Assembly (NCBI GenBank): GCA_049509675.1
Contig: JBEKZQ010000097.1
Span: 1-15,711 of the forward strand
Length of the DNA: 15,711 bases
Origin: JBEKZQ01 sp049509675
GTDB lineage: Bacteria > Planctomycetota > Planctomycetia > Pirellulales > Thermoguttaceae
Direction: 5' to 3'
In this document: positions 1-7,427 of the stretch, piece by piece
Layout of the letters: each line of letters begins with the position of its first letter
How positions within the stretch are numbered: the first letter of the stretch is position 1
The notes under the pieces: model-generated
What the model was told of the DNA's origin: nothing
What the model saw: only the letters and a program-made list of their open reading frames with translations
Database searches by the model: none
Translations under genes and position numbers: made by a program

Positions 1-163
1 CGGCTGCACAACTCTCCGCGCTGCCTTCGCCGCTCAACGTCTGCGCCGCCGCGCTCACTTGCCTGCTGAACTTCGTCGTCGTAAGTCCAATCAAATCAAG
101 GCGCAGTGCCATTCGGACCAGACCCCAGCTTTGCAGTTCTGCTGGGGCGGCGCGGAACCGCTC

Positions 164-192
164 TTGCCGTGCCGCGCCCAAAACGGGACAAT
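164..192 (+). promoter_or_regulatory. Candidate sigma70-type promoter for the NYN-LOTUS gene
   Basis: A TTGCCG hexamer (164-169) and a GACAAT hexamer (187-192) are separated by exactly 17 nt. Each matches the sigma70 consensus at four of six positions. Transcription would start near 199, giving a leader of about 50 nt before the ATG at 249. The same arrangement (TTGCCG, 17 nt, GATAAT) lies before the Bax inhibitor gene, which raises confidence slightly. No transcription data are available, and a 4/6 match can occur by chance in this GC-rich DNA. Confidence 0.33.
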
Positions 193-248
193 AAAGACTC
201 GTGCTTTTCGCTGAAGATGCTTGTTCGCCGGGCCCGCAAGGAGACTCC

Positions 249-1028
249 ATGGCTGAAGAACCGCTGATCGCCGTCTTTGTTGATTTCGAGAACCTGGCCA
301 TCGGCGTCCGCGAGATGAAGTCCGAGGCGTTCCAAATCCAACTGGTCCTCAAGCGGCTGTTGGAAAAAGGGCGCATCGTGTACAAGCGGGCGTACTGCGA
401 CTGGAGCAACTATCGCGACGCCGTCCGCGAATTCCACGGCCAGGGCATCGAGCTGGTCGATATCCCCCAGAGCAAGGCCAGCGGCAAGAACAGCGCCGAC
501 ATCCACATGGTCGTCGACGCCCTGGACCTGTGTTACGCCAAGGAGCACATCGACGTTTTCGGACTGATCTCCGGCGACAGCGATTTCTCGCCCCTGGTCT
601 CGAAGCTCAAGGAGAACGACAAGCGGGTGATCGGCTGCGGCGTGAAGAGTTCCACGTCGAATCTGCTGATCGCGGCCTGCGACGAGTTCATCTACTACGA
701 CGACCTGGTGCGCGAGGCGCGCAAGACCCGGCCCCCCACCGTCGCCAGGAAAGGCAAGAAGGAGCCCGACAAGAACGACAAGAAGCAGGAGGCGATCGAT
801 CGGCTGCTGAAGATCGTGCAATCGTTGGAACTCGATTACGACGTGCTGTGGGGCTCGATGCTCAAGCAGGCCATCCGCCGCGTCTATCCGGCCTTTAACG
901 AGTCCTACTACGGCTATCGCAACTTCGCCGAGTTGTTGGAAGACGCCCAGGCCCAAGGGCAGATCGAACTCGAGCACGATCCTGCCCGGGGGAACTACAA
1001 GATCCGCCTGAAAAAAGGCGCGAGTTGA
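249..1028 (+). CDS. NYN-domain putative RNase with C-terminal LOTUS/OST-HTH domain
   Basis: This 259-residue protein has an N-terminal NYN (LabA/DUF88, PIN-like) domain, about residues 5-155. The expected acidic metal-binding positions are visible: D12 in VFVDFEN, D84 and D90 in NSADIHMVVDALD, and D110 and D112 in SGDSDFSPL. A basic linker rich in K, D and E (about 158-180) leads to a second domain (about 181-257) whose YGYRNFAELLEDA core fits the OST-HTH/LOTUS fold. NYN domains are metal-dependent RNases, and LOTUS domains bind RNA or protein partners, so a cytoplasmic role in RNA cleavage is inferred; the target is unknown. The start at 249 is chosen over an in-frame GTG at 201 because AAGGAG (238-243) sits 5 nt before it. 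The gene converges with the F-family gene, with 12 nt between the stop codons. Confidence 0.85.
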   Translation: MAEEPLIAVFVDFENLAIGVREMKSEAFQIQLVLKRLLEKGRIVYKRAYCDWSNYRDAVREFHGQGIELVDIPQSKASGKNSADIHMVVDALDLCYAKEHIDVFGLISGDSDFSPLVSKLKENDKRVIGCGVKSSTSNLLIAACDEFIYYDDLVREARKTRPPTVARKGKKEPDKNDKKQEAIDRLLKIVQSLELDYDVLWGSMLKQAIRRVYPAFNESYYGYRNFAELLEDAQAQGQIELEHDPARGNYKIRLKKGAS

Positions 1029-1040
1029 GGGGCCGATCCA

Positions 1041-2081
1041 TCATTTCGGCATCGCGTCGTTGATGGCGCCGAGATAGAAGCTGAACAAGCGGAAGATCAA
1101 GACCACGATGATCGCGGCCACGATGGCCCACACGGCGAATCCGGCCAGCATGGTGAGCGTGGCCAGCGCCGCTTGAGCCTGCTCCTGGTACTGCTTGGAC
1201 AACCGGTCCATCGACTCGACCAGCGTGCCGCTATGCTCGCCGACCTCCAGCGCATCGAGGAAATCGGGCCGAAAGCAGCCCGCCTGGCAAAACGCCTCGT
1301 GGATCGAATTGCCCGCGGCAATCGCCGCGTCGATCTGGCCGAGCCGGTCGGCAAACCGTGCATTGCCTGCGCTGCGCAGGCTCAGCCGCAAGGCCCGCCG
1401 CAGATCCATGCCCGCGTTCAGCGTCAGGTACATCGACCAGGCCAGCCGGGCCAGCGCCAGGGTTTCCAGGGCGGATCCGAGCACGGGCAGTCGCAAGACG
1501 ACGCGCTGGAGCGGCTTGGTCCAGAGCATTCCGCGACTTGCCGCGCGAATCAACAGGGCGAGCAGTCCCGCCGCGATCGCCACGCCGACCAGATAGATGG
1601 CCAGCCCCCGCTCGCCGACCAGGCCCCAGCCGAGGATGTCGATGGTCACGCCCGTCGAGCGTCCGATGGCGCCCAGGATCCAGATCAGGAAACCGATCAC
1701 GGCCACGGCGGCGAACAGTTGCAGCATGGGCCAGGCGATGGCGGCCAGGAACATCCGCCGGCGTCGGACCTGGCCTTCATAATAGTCGGCCAGTTGTGCG
1801 AAAACCTCGCCCTGCTGTCCGGACTGTTCGCCCACGTCGACCATGTCGCGGAACAAGGTGGGGAAGAAGTCGCCGCAGTCGGCCAGGGAATCGGCGACGC
1901 CGCGGCCCTGGTTGACCGCCTGGCTGATGGTGGCCAGGCGCCGTCGCGCGGCCCAGGGGCGGGCCTGGCGGGCCTCGCGGGCCCAGATCGTCCGCGCGTC
2001 GACGCCGGCCGTCAGGGCGATTGCCAGGCGGCGGCATAGCCCGGCCAAGTTCCCGGGCGACATGCGCGAAGAGAAGAACAT
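1041..2081 (-). CDS. Type II secretion system F-family (GspF/PilC-like) inner membrane protein
   Basis: This 346-residue integral membrane protein has the duplicated T2SF architecture. Repeat one (about residues 10-135) contains GEQSG at 84-88, and repeat two (about 208-335) contains GEHSG at 281-285. Both copies sit in the family's characteristic helical bundle. Hydrophobic stretches lie near 112-138, 159-181 and 305-333. GspF/PilC proteins form the inner-membrane platform that works with a GspE/PilB ATPase in secretion or pilus assembly. No ATPase, pseudopilin or secretin gene is next to it, so this is an orphan copy and its machine is unknown. The start is uncertain. The frame stays open upstream to 2282 through the palindromic repeat, which is unlikely to be coding. 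ATG 2081 is the first methionine that gives a family-like N-terminus, but it has no clear Shine-Dalgarno. ATG 2063 is an alternative. Confidence 0.84.
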   Translation of the reverse strand: MFFSSRMSPGNLAGLCRRLAIALTAGVDARTIWAREARQARPWAARRRLATISQAVNQGRGVADSLADCGDFFPTLFRDMVDVGEQSGQQGEVFAQLADYYEGQVRRRRMFLAAIAWPMLQLFAAVAVIGFLIWILGAIGRSTGVTIDILGWGLVGERGLAIYLVGVAIAAGLLALLIRAASRGMLWTKPLQRVVLRLPVLGSALETLALARLAWSMYLTLNAGMDLRRALRLSLRSAGNARFADRLGQIDAAIAAGNSIHEAFCQAGCFRPDFLDALEVGEHSGTLVESMDRLSKQYQEQAQAALATLTMLAGFAVWAIVAAIIVVLIFRLFSFYLGAINDAMPK

Positions 2082-2150
2082 ACCGTCAGGATAACGGCCG
2101 GACAGTCCCGGGTAAAGAGTTTCTATTGTCTCCTCCAAGGCCGGACGTAC

Positions 2151-2179
2151 TTGCCGCGGCGGCACGGTACGGCGATAAT
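2151..2179 (+). promoter_or_regulatory. Candidate sigma70-type promoter for the Bax inhibitor-1 family gene
   Basis: TTGCCG (2151-2156) and GATAAT (2174-2179) are separated by 17 nt. The -10 element matches consensus at five of six positions and the -35 at four. Transcription would begin near 2186, placing the 2226-2252 inverted repeat inside a roughly 90-nt leader upstream of the ribosome binding site. This is one of the better promoter-like matches in the window. Confidence 0.42.
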
Positions 2180-2225
2180 TGCCATTACCCCGATATGGTA
2201 CGTCATCGTATGGGGCCGGGTTTTC

Positions 2226-2252
2226 GTAGGACGGATTGGCAATCCGTCCTAC
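2226..2252. repeat. Perfect 13-bp inverted repeat, planctomycete-type G-R-I-G-N-P-S-Y palindrome
   Basis: The arms GTAGGACGGATTG (2226-2238) and CAATCCGTCCTAC (2240-2252) are perfect reverse complements around a single central G. Read through, the element translates as V-G-R-I-G-N-P-S-Y on the plus strand and closely related R-I-A-N-P-S-Y on the minus strand. I associate such peptides with spurious N-terminal extensions in planctomycete annotations, where this palindrome family is dispersed between genes; that is recollection, not a search result. It is the only copy I found in the window. It lies in the leader of the Bax inhibitor gene, ending 14 nt before the ribosome binding site. In RNA it would form a long stem with almost no loop, so a cruciform or a slightly opened hairpin is more realistic. 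Confidence 0.8.
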
Positions 2253-2280
2253 AGCACACCCCCTAGAGAAAGGAATGGCC

Positions 2281-2985
2281 ATGAGCTACGCCGAAAGCCC
2301 GTACGGGAATCTCGCCGCCTTGGCCCGCGCCGACGAGCGGACCGATTTCATCGTGCGAACCTATCTCCATCTGGCCGGCGCGGTCGCGCTGTTCGTCGCG
2401 CTGGAGGCCGTGCTGCTGAATGTTTCCGGCGTGGAGAACCTCGTCGGGCTGATGATTGGCAATCGCCTCAGTTGGTTGGTGGTTCTGGGACTGTTTATGC
2501 TGGTGAGTTTTGTTGCCGACCGCTGGGCCCGCTCGGCGACCAGCGTGCCGATCCAATACTTGGGGCTAACTCTCTACGTGGTGGCCGAGGCCGTGATCTT
2601 CGTCCCCATCCTGTTCATCGCCCAGCGGATCGATCCGCAGATCATTACCTCGGCCGCGCTGGCGACCCTGGGTCTGTTCGGATTGCTGACCGTCACGGTC
2701 TTTGTGACGCGAAAGGACTTTTCCTTCCTGCGGGGGATCCTGGTATTCGGCGGCCTGGCGGCCATCGCCTTGATCGTGCTGGCGATATTTTTTCACTTCG
2801 CCCTCGGACCGATCTTCACCTACGCGATGATTGCCCTGGCCTGCGGCTATATTCTTTACGACACTTCCAACGTGTTGCACCACTATCGCATCGGCCAGCA
2901 CGTAGCGGCGGCGTTGGCCCTGTTCGCCGCGGTGGCGCTGCTGTTCTGGTATCTGGTGCAGCTTTACATGTCGCGGCGCGATTGA
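2281..2985 (+). CDS. Bax inhibitor-1/YccA family integral membrane protein
   Basis: This 234-residue protein is almost entirely hydrophobic, with about seven membrane segments (near 28-48, 58-80, 90-114, 122-143, 150-170, 174-193 and 208-230). The family signature is recognisable at ILYDTSNVLHHY (191-202), including the conserved aspartate D194. The short polar N-terminus, with RTDFIVRTYLHLAGA leading into the first helix, is also typical. BI-1/YccA proteins are inner-membrane proteins linked to calcium leak or protease modulation; the bacterial function is poorly defined, so no specific role is claimed. The start is ATG 2281, because AGAAAGGA (2267-2274) is 6 nt upstream. ATG 2275 directly abuts that motif, and the TTG at 2236 lies inside the palindrome. 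The fucosidase gene starts 31 nt downstream and may be cotranscribed, although no functional link is obvious. Confidence 0.9.
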   Translation: MSYAESPYGNLAALARADERTDFIVRTYLHLAGAVALFVALEAVLLNVSGVENLVGLMIGNRLSWLVVLGLFMLVSFVADRWARSATSVPIQYLGLTLYVVAEAVIFVPILFIAQRIDPQIITSAALATLGLFGLLTVTVFVTRKDFSFLRGILVFGGLAAIALIVLAIFFHFALGPIFTYAMIALACGYILYDTSNVLHHYRIGQHVAAALALFAAVALLFWYLVQLYMSRRD

Positions 2986-3016
2986 AACCGACAACCATCA
3001 TCAAGGAGACAAATCA

Positions 3017-4789
3017 ATGAGACACATTCCGCGAACCTCAGCGGCCGCACTGTTGGCGCTGGCCATGATTGCGATGCCCGAGTTGTCGGCGGCCGAGCGG
3101 GCCCCGGCGGAAAGCAAGGCCCAGCGTGACGCCCGCATGCAGTGGTGGCGCGAGGCCCGCTTCGGCATGTTCATCCACTGGGGACTCTATAGCGTGCCCG
3201 CCGGCACCTACAAGGGCCGGCAAATCGGCGGCATCGGCGAGTGGATCATGAACAACGGCGAGATCCCGGTGGCCGAGTACGCCGGTTTCGCCAAGCGTTT
3301 CAATCCGCTGAAGTTCGATGCCGATCGCTGGGTGTCGATCGCTAAGAATGCCGGGATGAAATACATCGTGATCACGTCGAAGCATCACGACGGCTTCGCG
3401 ATGTTCAAGTCCAACGCCAGCCCGTACAACATCGTCGACGCCACGCCCTTTCAGCGCGATCCGCTCAAGGAGTTGGCCGCCGCGTGCCGGAAGCAGGGCA
3501 TCAAGCTGGGCTTTTATTACTCGCAGGCCCAGGACTGGCATCATCCGGGCGGGGCCGCCTATCGCACGGGCAACCGCAAGGGGGATCATTGGGATCCGGC
3601 CCAGGACGGGAGCATGGAGGAGTATGTCAAGAAGATCGCCGTGCCCCAGGTCCGCGAGATCCTGTCGAACTACGGCAAGGTGGCGGTGCTGTGGTGGGAC
3701 ACGCCCAAGGACATGACCAAGGAGCAGATCCACTCCCTGGCCTCGTTGCTGAAGCTGCAACCCGGCATTATCAGCAATAACCGCCTGGGCGGCGACGAGC
3801 CGGGCGACACGGAAACGCCCGAACAGTTCATTCCCCCCGCCGGTTATCCGGGCCGCGATTGGGAGACCTGCATGACCCTGAACGACACGTGGGGTTATAA
3901 ATCATACGACCGCAACTGGAAGTCGCCCGAGACTTTGATCCGCAACCTGATCGACATCGCCAGCAAGGGCGGCAACTACCTGTTGAACGTCGGTCCCACG
4001 TCGGAAGGCGAGATCCCCGCGCCCAGCGTCGAGCGACTGGCGAAGGTGGGCCAATGGCTCAAGGTCAACGGAGAGGCCATCTACGGCACCACGCCGGGCC
4101 CCTTCAAGAATGGGCTGCGGTGGGGCCGCGCCACCCAGAAACCGGGCAGGCTTTTCCTTCACGTCTTTGATTGGCCGGCCGACGCTGCGCTGGCCGTGCC
4201 GCTGAGCAACTCGATCCGCCGCGCCTACTTGTTGGCCGATCCACAGCAGGCATTGAGCGTCGCTTCCGGCCCTGACGGCATCAGCATCAAAGTGCCGGCC
4301 GTCGCCCCGGACCCCGTCGCCAGCGTGGTGGTCCTCGAATTGGCGGCCGGCGATGCGCCACAGCCGATCGCTTCCGTGTTGCAAAGCGCCGCGGACGGCT
4401 CGCTCACCCTGCGGGCCGCCGACGCCGACATTGCCGGCAGCGCGCAACTGGAAAGCAAAGGAAATACCCAGTGCATCGGCTTCTGGACCGACCTCGGCAC
4501 GATGGTCTCGTGGACCGCGAACTGCCGGCCCGGCACGTTCGAGGTCGAGTTGGCCTATGCCTGCGACCCGGGCTCGGAAGGAAGTGAATTCCTGCTCCTG
4601 GCCGGCGCGGCGAAGTTGCCGGGCAAGATCGACGCCGCCACGGGGGGGTGGGACCGGTTCAAGACCATTTCCCTGGGAAAAGTGACGCTCGAGAAGGGCG
4701 GCCCGACGACCCTCGCCATCCAGCCCACGAAGAAGCCCGGCATGGCCGTGATGAATCTGCAATGGATCAAGTTGACGCCGGCGCAGTAG
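3017..4789 (+). CDS. Secreted alpha-L-fucosidase, glycoside hydrolase family 29
   Basis: This 590-residue enzyme has a signal peptide (basic start, hydrophobic 9-20, likely cleavage near 25-26 around LSAAE). The GH29 catalytic domain spans about residues 38-365. Conserved blocks include RFGMFIHWGLYS (48-59), TSKHHDGFAMF (120-130), LGFYYSQAQDWHHP and NYLLNVGPTSEGEIP. The probable nucleophile is D228 in VLWWDTP. I cannot assign the acid/base residue, which varies in this family. A C-terminal beta-rich region (about 455-588, starting at SLTLRAADADI) looks like a carbohydrate-binding or jelly-roll module. The enzyme should release alpha-L-fucose from exported glycans or fucosylated polysaccharides outside the cytoplasm. 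AAGGAG (3003-3008) precedes the ATG by 8 nt. No sulfatase, transporter or fucose catabolic gene is adjacent. Confidence 0.95.
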   Translation: MRHIPRTSAAALLALAMIAMPELSAAERAPAESKAQRDARMQWWREARFGMFIHWGLYSVPAGTYKGRQIGGIGEWIMNNGEIPVAEYAGFAKRFNPLKFDADRWVSIAKNAGMKYIVITSKHHDGFAMFKSNASPYNIVDATPFQRDPLKELAAACRKQGIKLGFYYSQAQDWHHPGGAAYRTGNRKGDHWDPAQDGSMEEYVKKIAVPQVREILSNYGKVAVLWWDTPKDMTKEQIHSLASLLKLQPGIISNNRLGGDEPGDTETPEQFIPPAGYPGRDWETCMTLNDTWGYKSYDRNWKSPETLIRNLIDIASKGGNYLLNVGPTSEGEIPAPSVERLAKVGQWLKVNGEAIYGTTPGPFKNGLRWGRATQKPGRLFLHVFDWPADAALAVPLSNSIRRAYLLADPQQALSVASGPDGISIKVPAVAPDPVASVVVLELAAGDAPQPIASVLQSAADGSLTLRAADADIAGSAQLESKGNTQCIGFWTDLGTMVSWTANCRPGTFEVELAYACDPGSEGSEFLLLAGAAKLPGKIDAATGGWDRFKTISLGKVTLEKGGPTTLAIQPTKKPGMAVMNLQWIKLTPAQ

Positions 4790-4829
4790 TTTCGGTTGCG
4801 CGGGCGTTGGGTTTCCGGGGGTGCAGCAT

Positions 4830-4853
4830 CATAAGTCCTTATGCCCCAAGGGG
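4830..4853. repeat. Two abutting perfect short palindromes upstream of the restriction-modification genes
   Basis: CATAAG-TC-CTTATG (4830-4843) is followed immediately by CCCC-AA-GGGG (4844-4853). Both have 2-nt centres, so they are poor RNA hairpins. They are better considered as dyad DNA sites for a dimeric protein, or as a chance arrangement. They sit 260 nt before the endonuclease start, at the point where composition changes. No controller-protein gene is present in the cassette to bind them. Confidence 0.35.
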
Positions 4854-5035
4854 AATTCTTTGTTTATCGCAAGACCGAAGTTTCTTGAGATCGTTGCCGT
4901 TTTTGCCATCTAGGCCACCGATTGCTTGCAACTCGTTTCGCAATCCCGGGTCAACTCCGCCCGATAAACGACGGGCAAAACAGCCGAGAAATGGCCCCGC
5001 AACGACCTTGCCGGAGGCGTCTTGCTACCGATGGG

Positions 5036-5064
5036 CTGGCGGTTCCGCGGGGATTCCGTAAAAT
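5036..5064 (+). promoter_or_regulatory. Weak candidate promoter for the restriction-modification operon
   Basis: TAAAAT (5059-5064) matches the -10 consensus at five of six positions and would give a leader of about 45 nt before ATG 5114. The -35 position is poor: CTGGCG at 5036-5041 with 17-nt spacing, or TGGCGG with 16. The call rests mainly on the -10 element and its distance from the start codon. Confidence 0.22.
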
Positions 5065-5113
5065 CGTATTCGGCGACAAACAGCAACCCAAGTCTGCCCA
5101 AGGGGATACCGCG

Positions 5114-6487
5114 ATGGAACCGAAGAACCTGCCGTTCGGGAGCGAGTTTACCCCCGCCAAGATCGACCTAGTTCGGCTGCTCGAATTGGCGAAGGCCAAC
5201 GCCAATGGTGTTAACGCTTTGGAGCTTGCCTTGAGAATGGAGTATTTCGATTCCTACAAGACCGACGAAGGCAACCGCGAAACATTGGCGATGAATTGCC
5301 GGTTATCAATGACGAGCTATGGGCTGGTGAACGCCGAAGGCACCTTGACCGAAATCGGCCAACAACTCTTGTCCCTGAAAAAGGACCGTACAAGGTTGTA
5401 CGCAGCATTTGCCCGACATATCCTGTTGAACCTTCACGGGCTGGCCGTTCTCCAAGTTGTCCAGGACATGCAAGCCCATAGGCAGAAGATTAGCCTTGTA
5501 AGTTTGCGGCAATGGCTGGCGGAGCAAGGAATCATTTTCGCGCGGGGCGGCAAGAACGCTAGCACTATGCGGCTTTGGCTGCAAGCGGCTGGCATCCTCC
5601 AAACGGGTAGTTGGCGAATCAACGAAGATCGTTTGGAGGAAACGCTAGGGGCTTCGTCGGCTGCCGTGGATCAGCTCGCAACACTGTCACCGCAACAGAA
5701 GGCATTTCTGCGAACCCTCGCCAACATTGGCACCCAGGGCCCGTATTCGTCCAACGAAATCGAAAGCCTTGCAACGACCCTTTACGGCGCGAGATTCAAC
5801 GAGAAGGGAGTACCGCGCCAAGTCCTCTATCCTCTTGAAAAAGCCGGGTACATTACCCTTACCCGGCATGGCGCCGAAGGGAGTCATGGGGCGAAACCTT
5901 TTCAGGTTGGGCTAACGGAGAAAATGCAAGCGGACTTGATCGGGCCGTTGCTTGATGCAATTGACAACCAAGTTGCTGCCGAGTTGCGCCCGTTGTTGCG
6001 AAAGACCCTCCCCGAGATCCTTGAAGAGGTAAAGTCAGAGGATCGATACAAAAAAGGGCTAGCTTTGGAGGCCCTCGCGTTTCATCTCATGCGGCTTGTT
6101 GATCTTCAATATGCTGCAACTCGCCTTCGGGGAACGTCAACGGGCGGGGCCGAGGTCGATCTAGTTTTCGAGGGGGCAAGACTGCTCTTTTCACGGTGGC
6201 AAATTCAATGTAAGAACACGGGTTCGGTTTCGTTGGACGATGTTGCAAAGGAAGTCGGGCTGACGTTCCAACTGAAATCCAACGTCGTAATGGTTGTTTC
6301 GACCGGCAAGATTTCGGACGATGCTCGGCATTATGCCCAGGTGGTCATGCAATCGAGCAATATCAACGTTGTCCTGCTCGATACCGAAGACTTGCGACGG
6401 ATTGCCGAAGTCCCGCCAATCATTGGGGCCATATTGAATCGGGAGGCAAGACGGGCAATGCAACTCAAGAAGCTGGATTTGGAATAG
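5114..6487 (+). CDS. Putative restriction endonuclease, Mrr-like PD-(D/E)XK nuclease with N-terminal winged-helix region
   Basis: In this 457-residue protein the C-terminal domain (about 312-440) shows a restriction-endonuclease-like core: E319 in GLALEALAFHLM, then E347 and D349 in GGAEVDLVF, then Q365 and K367 in WQIQCK. This E, D, QxK pattern fits the Mrr/RecB-type nuclease fold. The N-terminal 300 residues look helical with repeated winged-helix-like blocks (about 15-90 and 190-270, the latter with QVLYPLEKAGYITLTRHG). They probably read DNA, but I do not recognise the subfamily. The adjacent methyltransferase argues for a type II system rather than a methyl-directed type IV enzyme; the recognition site is unknown. 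AAGGGGA (5100-5106) precedes ATG 5114 by 7 nt, which decides the start over in-frame upstream codons. GC content is well below that of the flanking genes. Confidence 0.78.
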   Translation: MEPKNLPFGSEFTPAKIDLVRLLELAKANANGVNALELALRMEYFDSYKTDEGNRETLAMNCRLSMTSYGLVNAEGTLTEIGQQLLSLKKDRTRLYAAFARHILLNLHGLAVLQVVQDMQAHRQKISLVSLRQWLAEQGIIFARGGKNASTMRLWLQAAGILQTGSWRINEDRLEETLGASSAAVDQLATLSPQQKAFLRTLANIGTQGPYSSNEIESLATTLYGARFNEKGVPRQVLYPLEKAGYITLTRHGAEGSHGAKPFQVGLTEKMQADLIGPLLDAIDNQVAAELRPLLRKTLPEILEEVKSEDRYKKGLALEALAFHLMRLVDLQYAATRLRGTSTGGAEVDLVFEGARLLFSRWQIQCKNTGSVSLDDVAKEVGLTFQLKSNVVMVVSTGKISDDARHYAQVVMQSSNINVVLLDTEDLRRIAEVPPIIGAILNREARRAMQLKKLDLE

Positions 6488-6497
6488 GGATTATCAA

Positions 6498-7427
6498 ATG
6501 GGTTTGCCATACAAGCCGTTTTACACCGCCCCGAATGGACAAGCGTATTTGGGTGACGCAAAGGAGCTTCTTGCAGGCAAATCGTTTGCGGGTAGTGTTG
6601 ATCTAATCGTAACGTCCCCACCCTTTGCCCTTCGGCGGAAAAAGGAATATGGGAACGTCGAGGCGGCAAAGTACGTTGCATGGTTTCTCGATTTTGCTCG
6701 TGTCTTTCATACCATCTTGAAGGACAAGGGAAGCTTGGTTATCGACATTGGCGGAAGTTGGAATACGGGCGAACCGACCCGAAGCCTTTACCATTATGAG
6801 CTGCTGATTGAATTGTGTAAGATGCCGGGCTATCCATTCTATCTTGCACAAGAATTTTTTTGGTACAATCCCGCCAAGTTGCCAACGCCAGCGGAATGGG
6901 TTACGGTGCGGCGTGAACGGGTCAAGGATGCGGTTGATTGCATTTGGTGGTTGTCCAAACACCCCCACCCAAAGGCCAGCAATCGAAAAGTCTTGCAGCC
7001 CTATAGCGAAAGCATGGAGCAACTTTTTCGGAATGGGTATAAGGCAATGCTACGCCCCAGCGGGCATGACATTTCCACGAAATTTAGCAAACGAAACGAA
7101 GGGGCGATTCCGTCCAACCTGCTCCAAATTTCCAATACCGAAAGCAATAGCCAATACCTGCGGTTGTGTAGGGAAAACCGGCTCAAACCCCACCCGGCCC
7201 GGTATCCTGCGGGACTTCCCGAATTCTTTATAAAGATGTTGACCGACGAAGGGGACTTGGTTGTTGATCCGTTTGCGGGATCAAACGTAACCGGCGAAGT
7301 CTGCGAGCGGTTTGGCCGAAAATGGATTGCCATTGACATAGTCAAGGAATACCTCGAAGCCTCTCGGTTCCGATTCCATTGCGCCGAATCCATCGCAAGA
7401 GGAAATGGAAAGAAGGCGGTCAACTGA
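6498..7427 (+). CDS. Site-specific DNA methyltransferase, beta class (N4-cytosine or N6-adenine)
   Basis: In this 309-residue enzyme the catalytic motif IV comes first, TSPPF at 39-43. The AdoMet-binding motif I, DPFAGSNVTGEV, comes near the C-terminus (257-268) and is followed by RKWIAIDI. This order defines the beta class. SPPF/SPPY is commonest in N4-cytosine enzymes of the PvuII-methylase type, but an adenine target cannot be excluded. The YLGDAKELL block at 17-25 and the central WVTVRRERVKDAVDCIWWLSK region fit the same family. It would protect host sites from the endonuclease encoded 10 nt upstream, so the two are probably cotranscribed. GGGA (6487-6490), overlapping the endonuclease stop, is the likely ribosome binding site. 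Sampled 60-nt rows contain 29-31 G+C, against 43 in a sampled row of the kinase gene, which supports horizontal acquisition. Confidence 0.92.
   Translation: MGLPYKPFYTAPNGQAYLGDAKELLAGKSFAGSVDLIVTSPPFALRRKKEYGNVEAAKYVAWFLDFARVFHTILKDKGSLVIDIGGSWNTGEPTRSLYHYELLIELCKMPGYPFYLAQEFFWYNPAKLPTPAEWVTVRRERVKDAVDCIWWLSKHPHPKASNRKVLQPYSESMEQLFRNGYKAMLRPSGHDISTKFSKRNEGAIPSNLLQISNTESNSQYLRLCRENRLKPHPARYPAGLPEFFIKMLTDEGDLVVDPFAGSNVTGEVCERFGRKWIAIDIVKEYLEASRFRFHCAESIARGNGKKAVN

Larger units (their letters stand above)
4790..5113. other. 324-nt intergenic region at the left edge of the low-GC cassette
   Basis: No gene is supported here. An in-frame extension of the endonuclease runs back to 4922, but it lacks protein-like character and a ribosome binding site. 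The composition turns more AT-rich from about 4826, which I take as the approximate left boundary of the acquired DNA. Two small palindromes lie at 4830-4853, and a weak promoter-like sequence is near 5036-5064. No convincing terminator for the fucosidase gene and no flanking direct repeat were found. Confidence 0.6.

Noticed and set aside
3..194. Open frame from the left edge to TAA at 192, with a hydrophobic first 30 residues that could be the tail of a membrane protein
   Set aside because: Only about 30 residues look protein-like, the rest is basic low-quality translation, and no family is recognisable. It also overlaps the promoter candidate for the NYN gene.
1173..2039. Plus-strand frame of 288 codons opposite the F-family gene
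   Set aside because: The glutamine- and arginine-rich composition is typical of a reverse-strand shadow. The opposite strand has duplicated GE-x-SG motifs and membrane segments.
4844..4872. Rho-independent terminator after the fucosidase gene (CCCC-AA-GGGG then AATTCTTTGTTT)
   Set aside because: A 2-nt loop is too small for a stable RNA hairpin, the stem is only 4 bp and the T run is interrupted.
4922..5113. 64-codon N-terminal extension of the endonuclease
   Set aside because: ATG 5114 has a good ribosome binding site. The extension is arginine/proline-rich and contains the candidate promoter.
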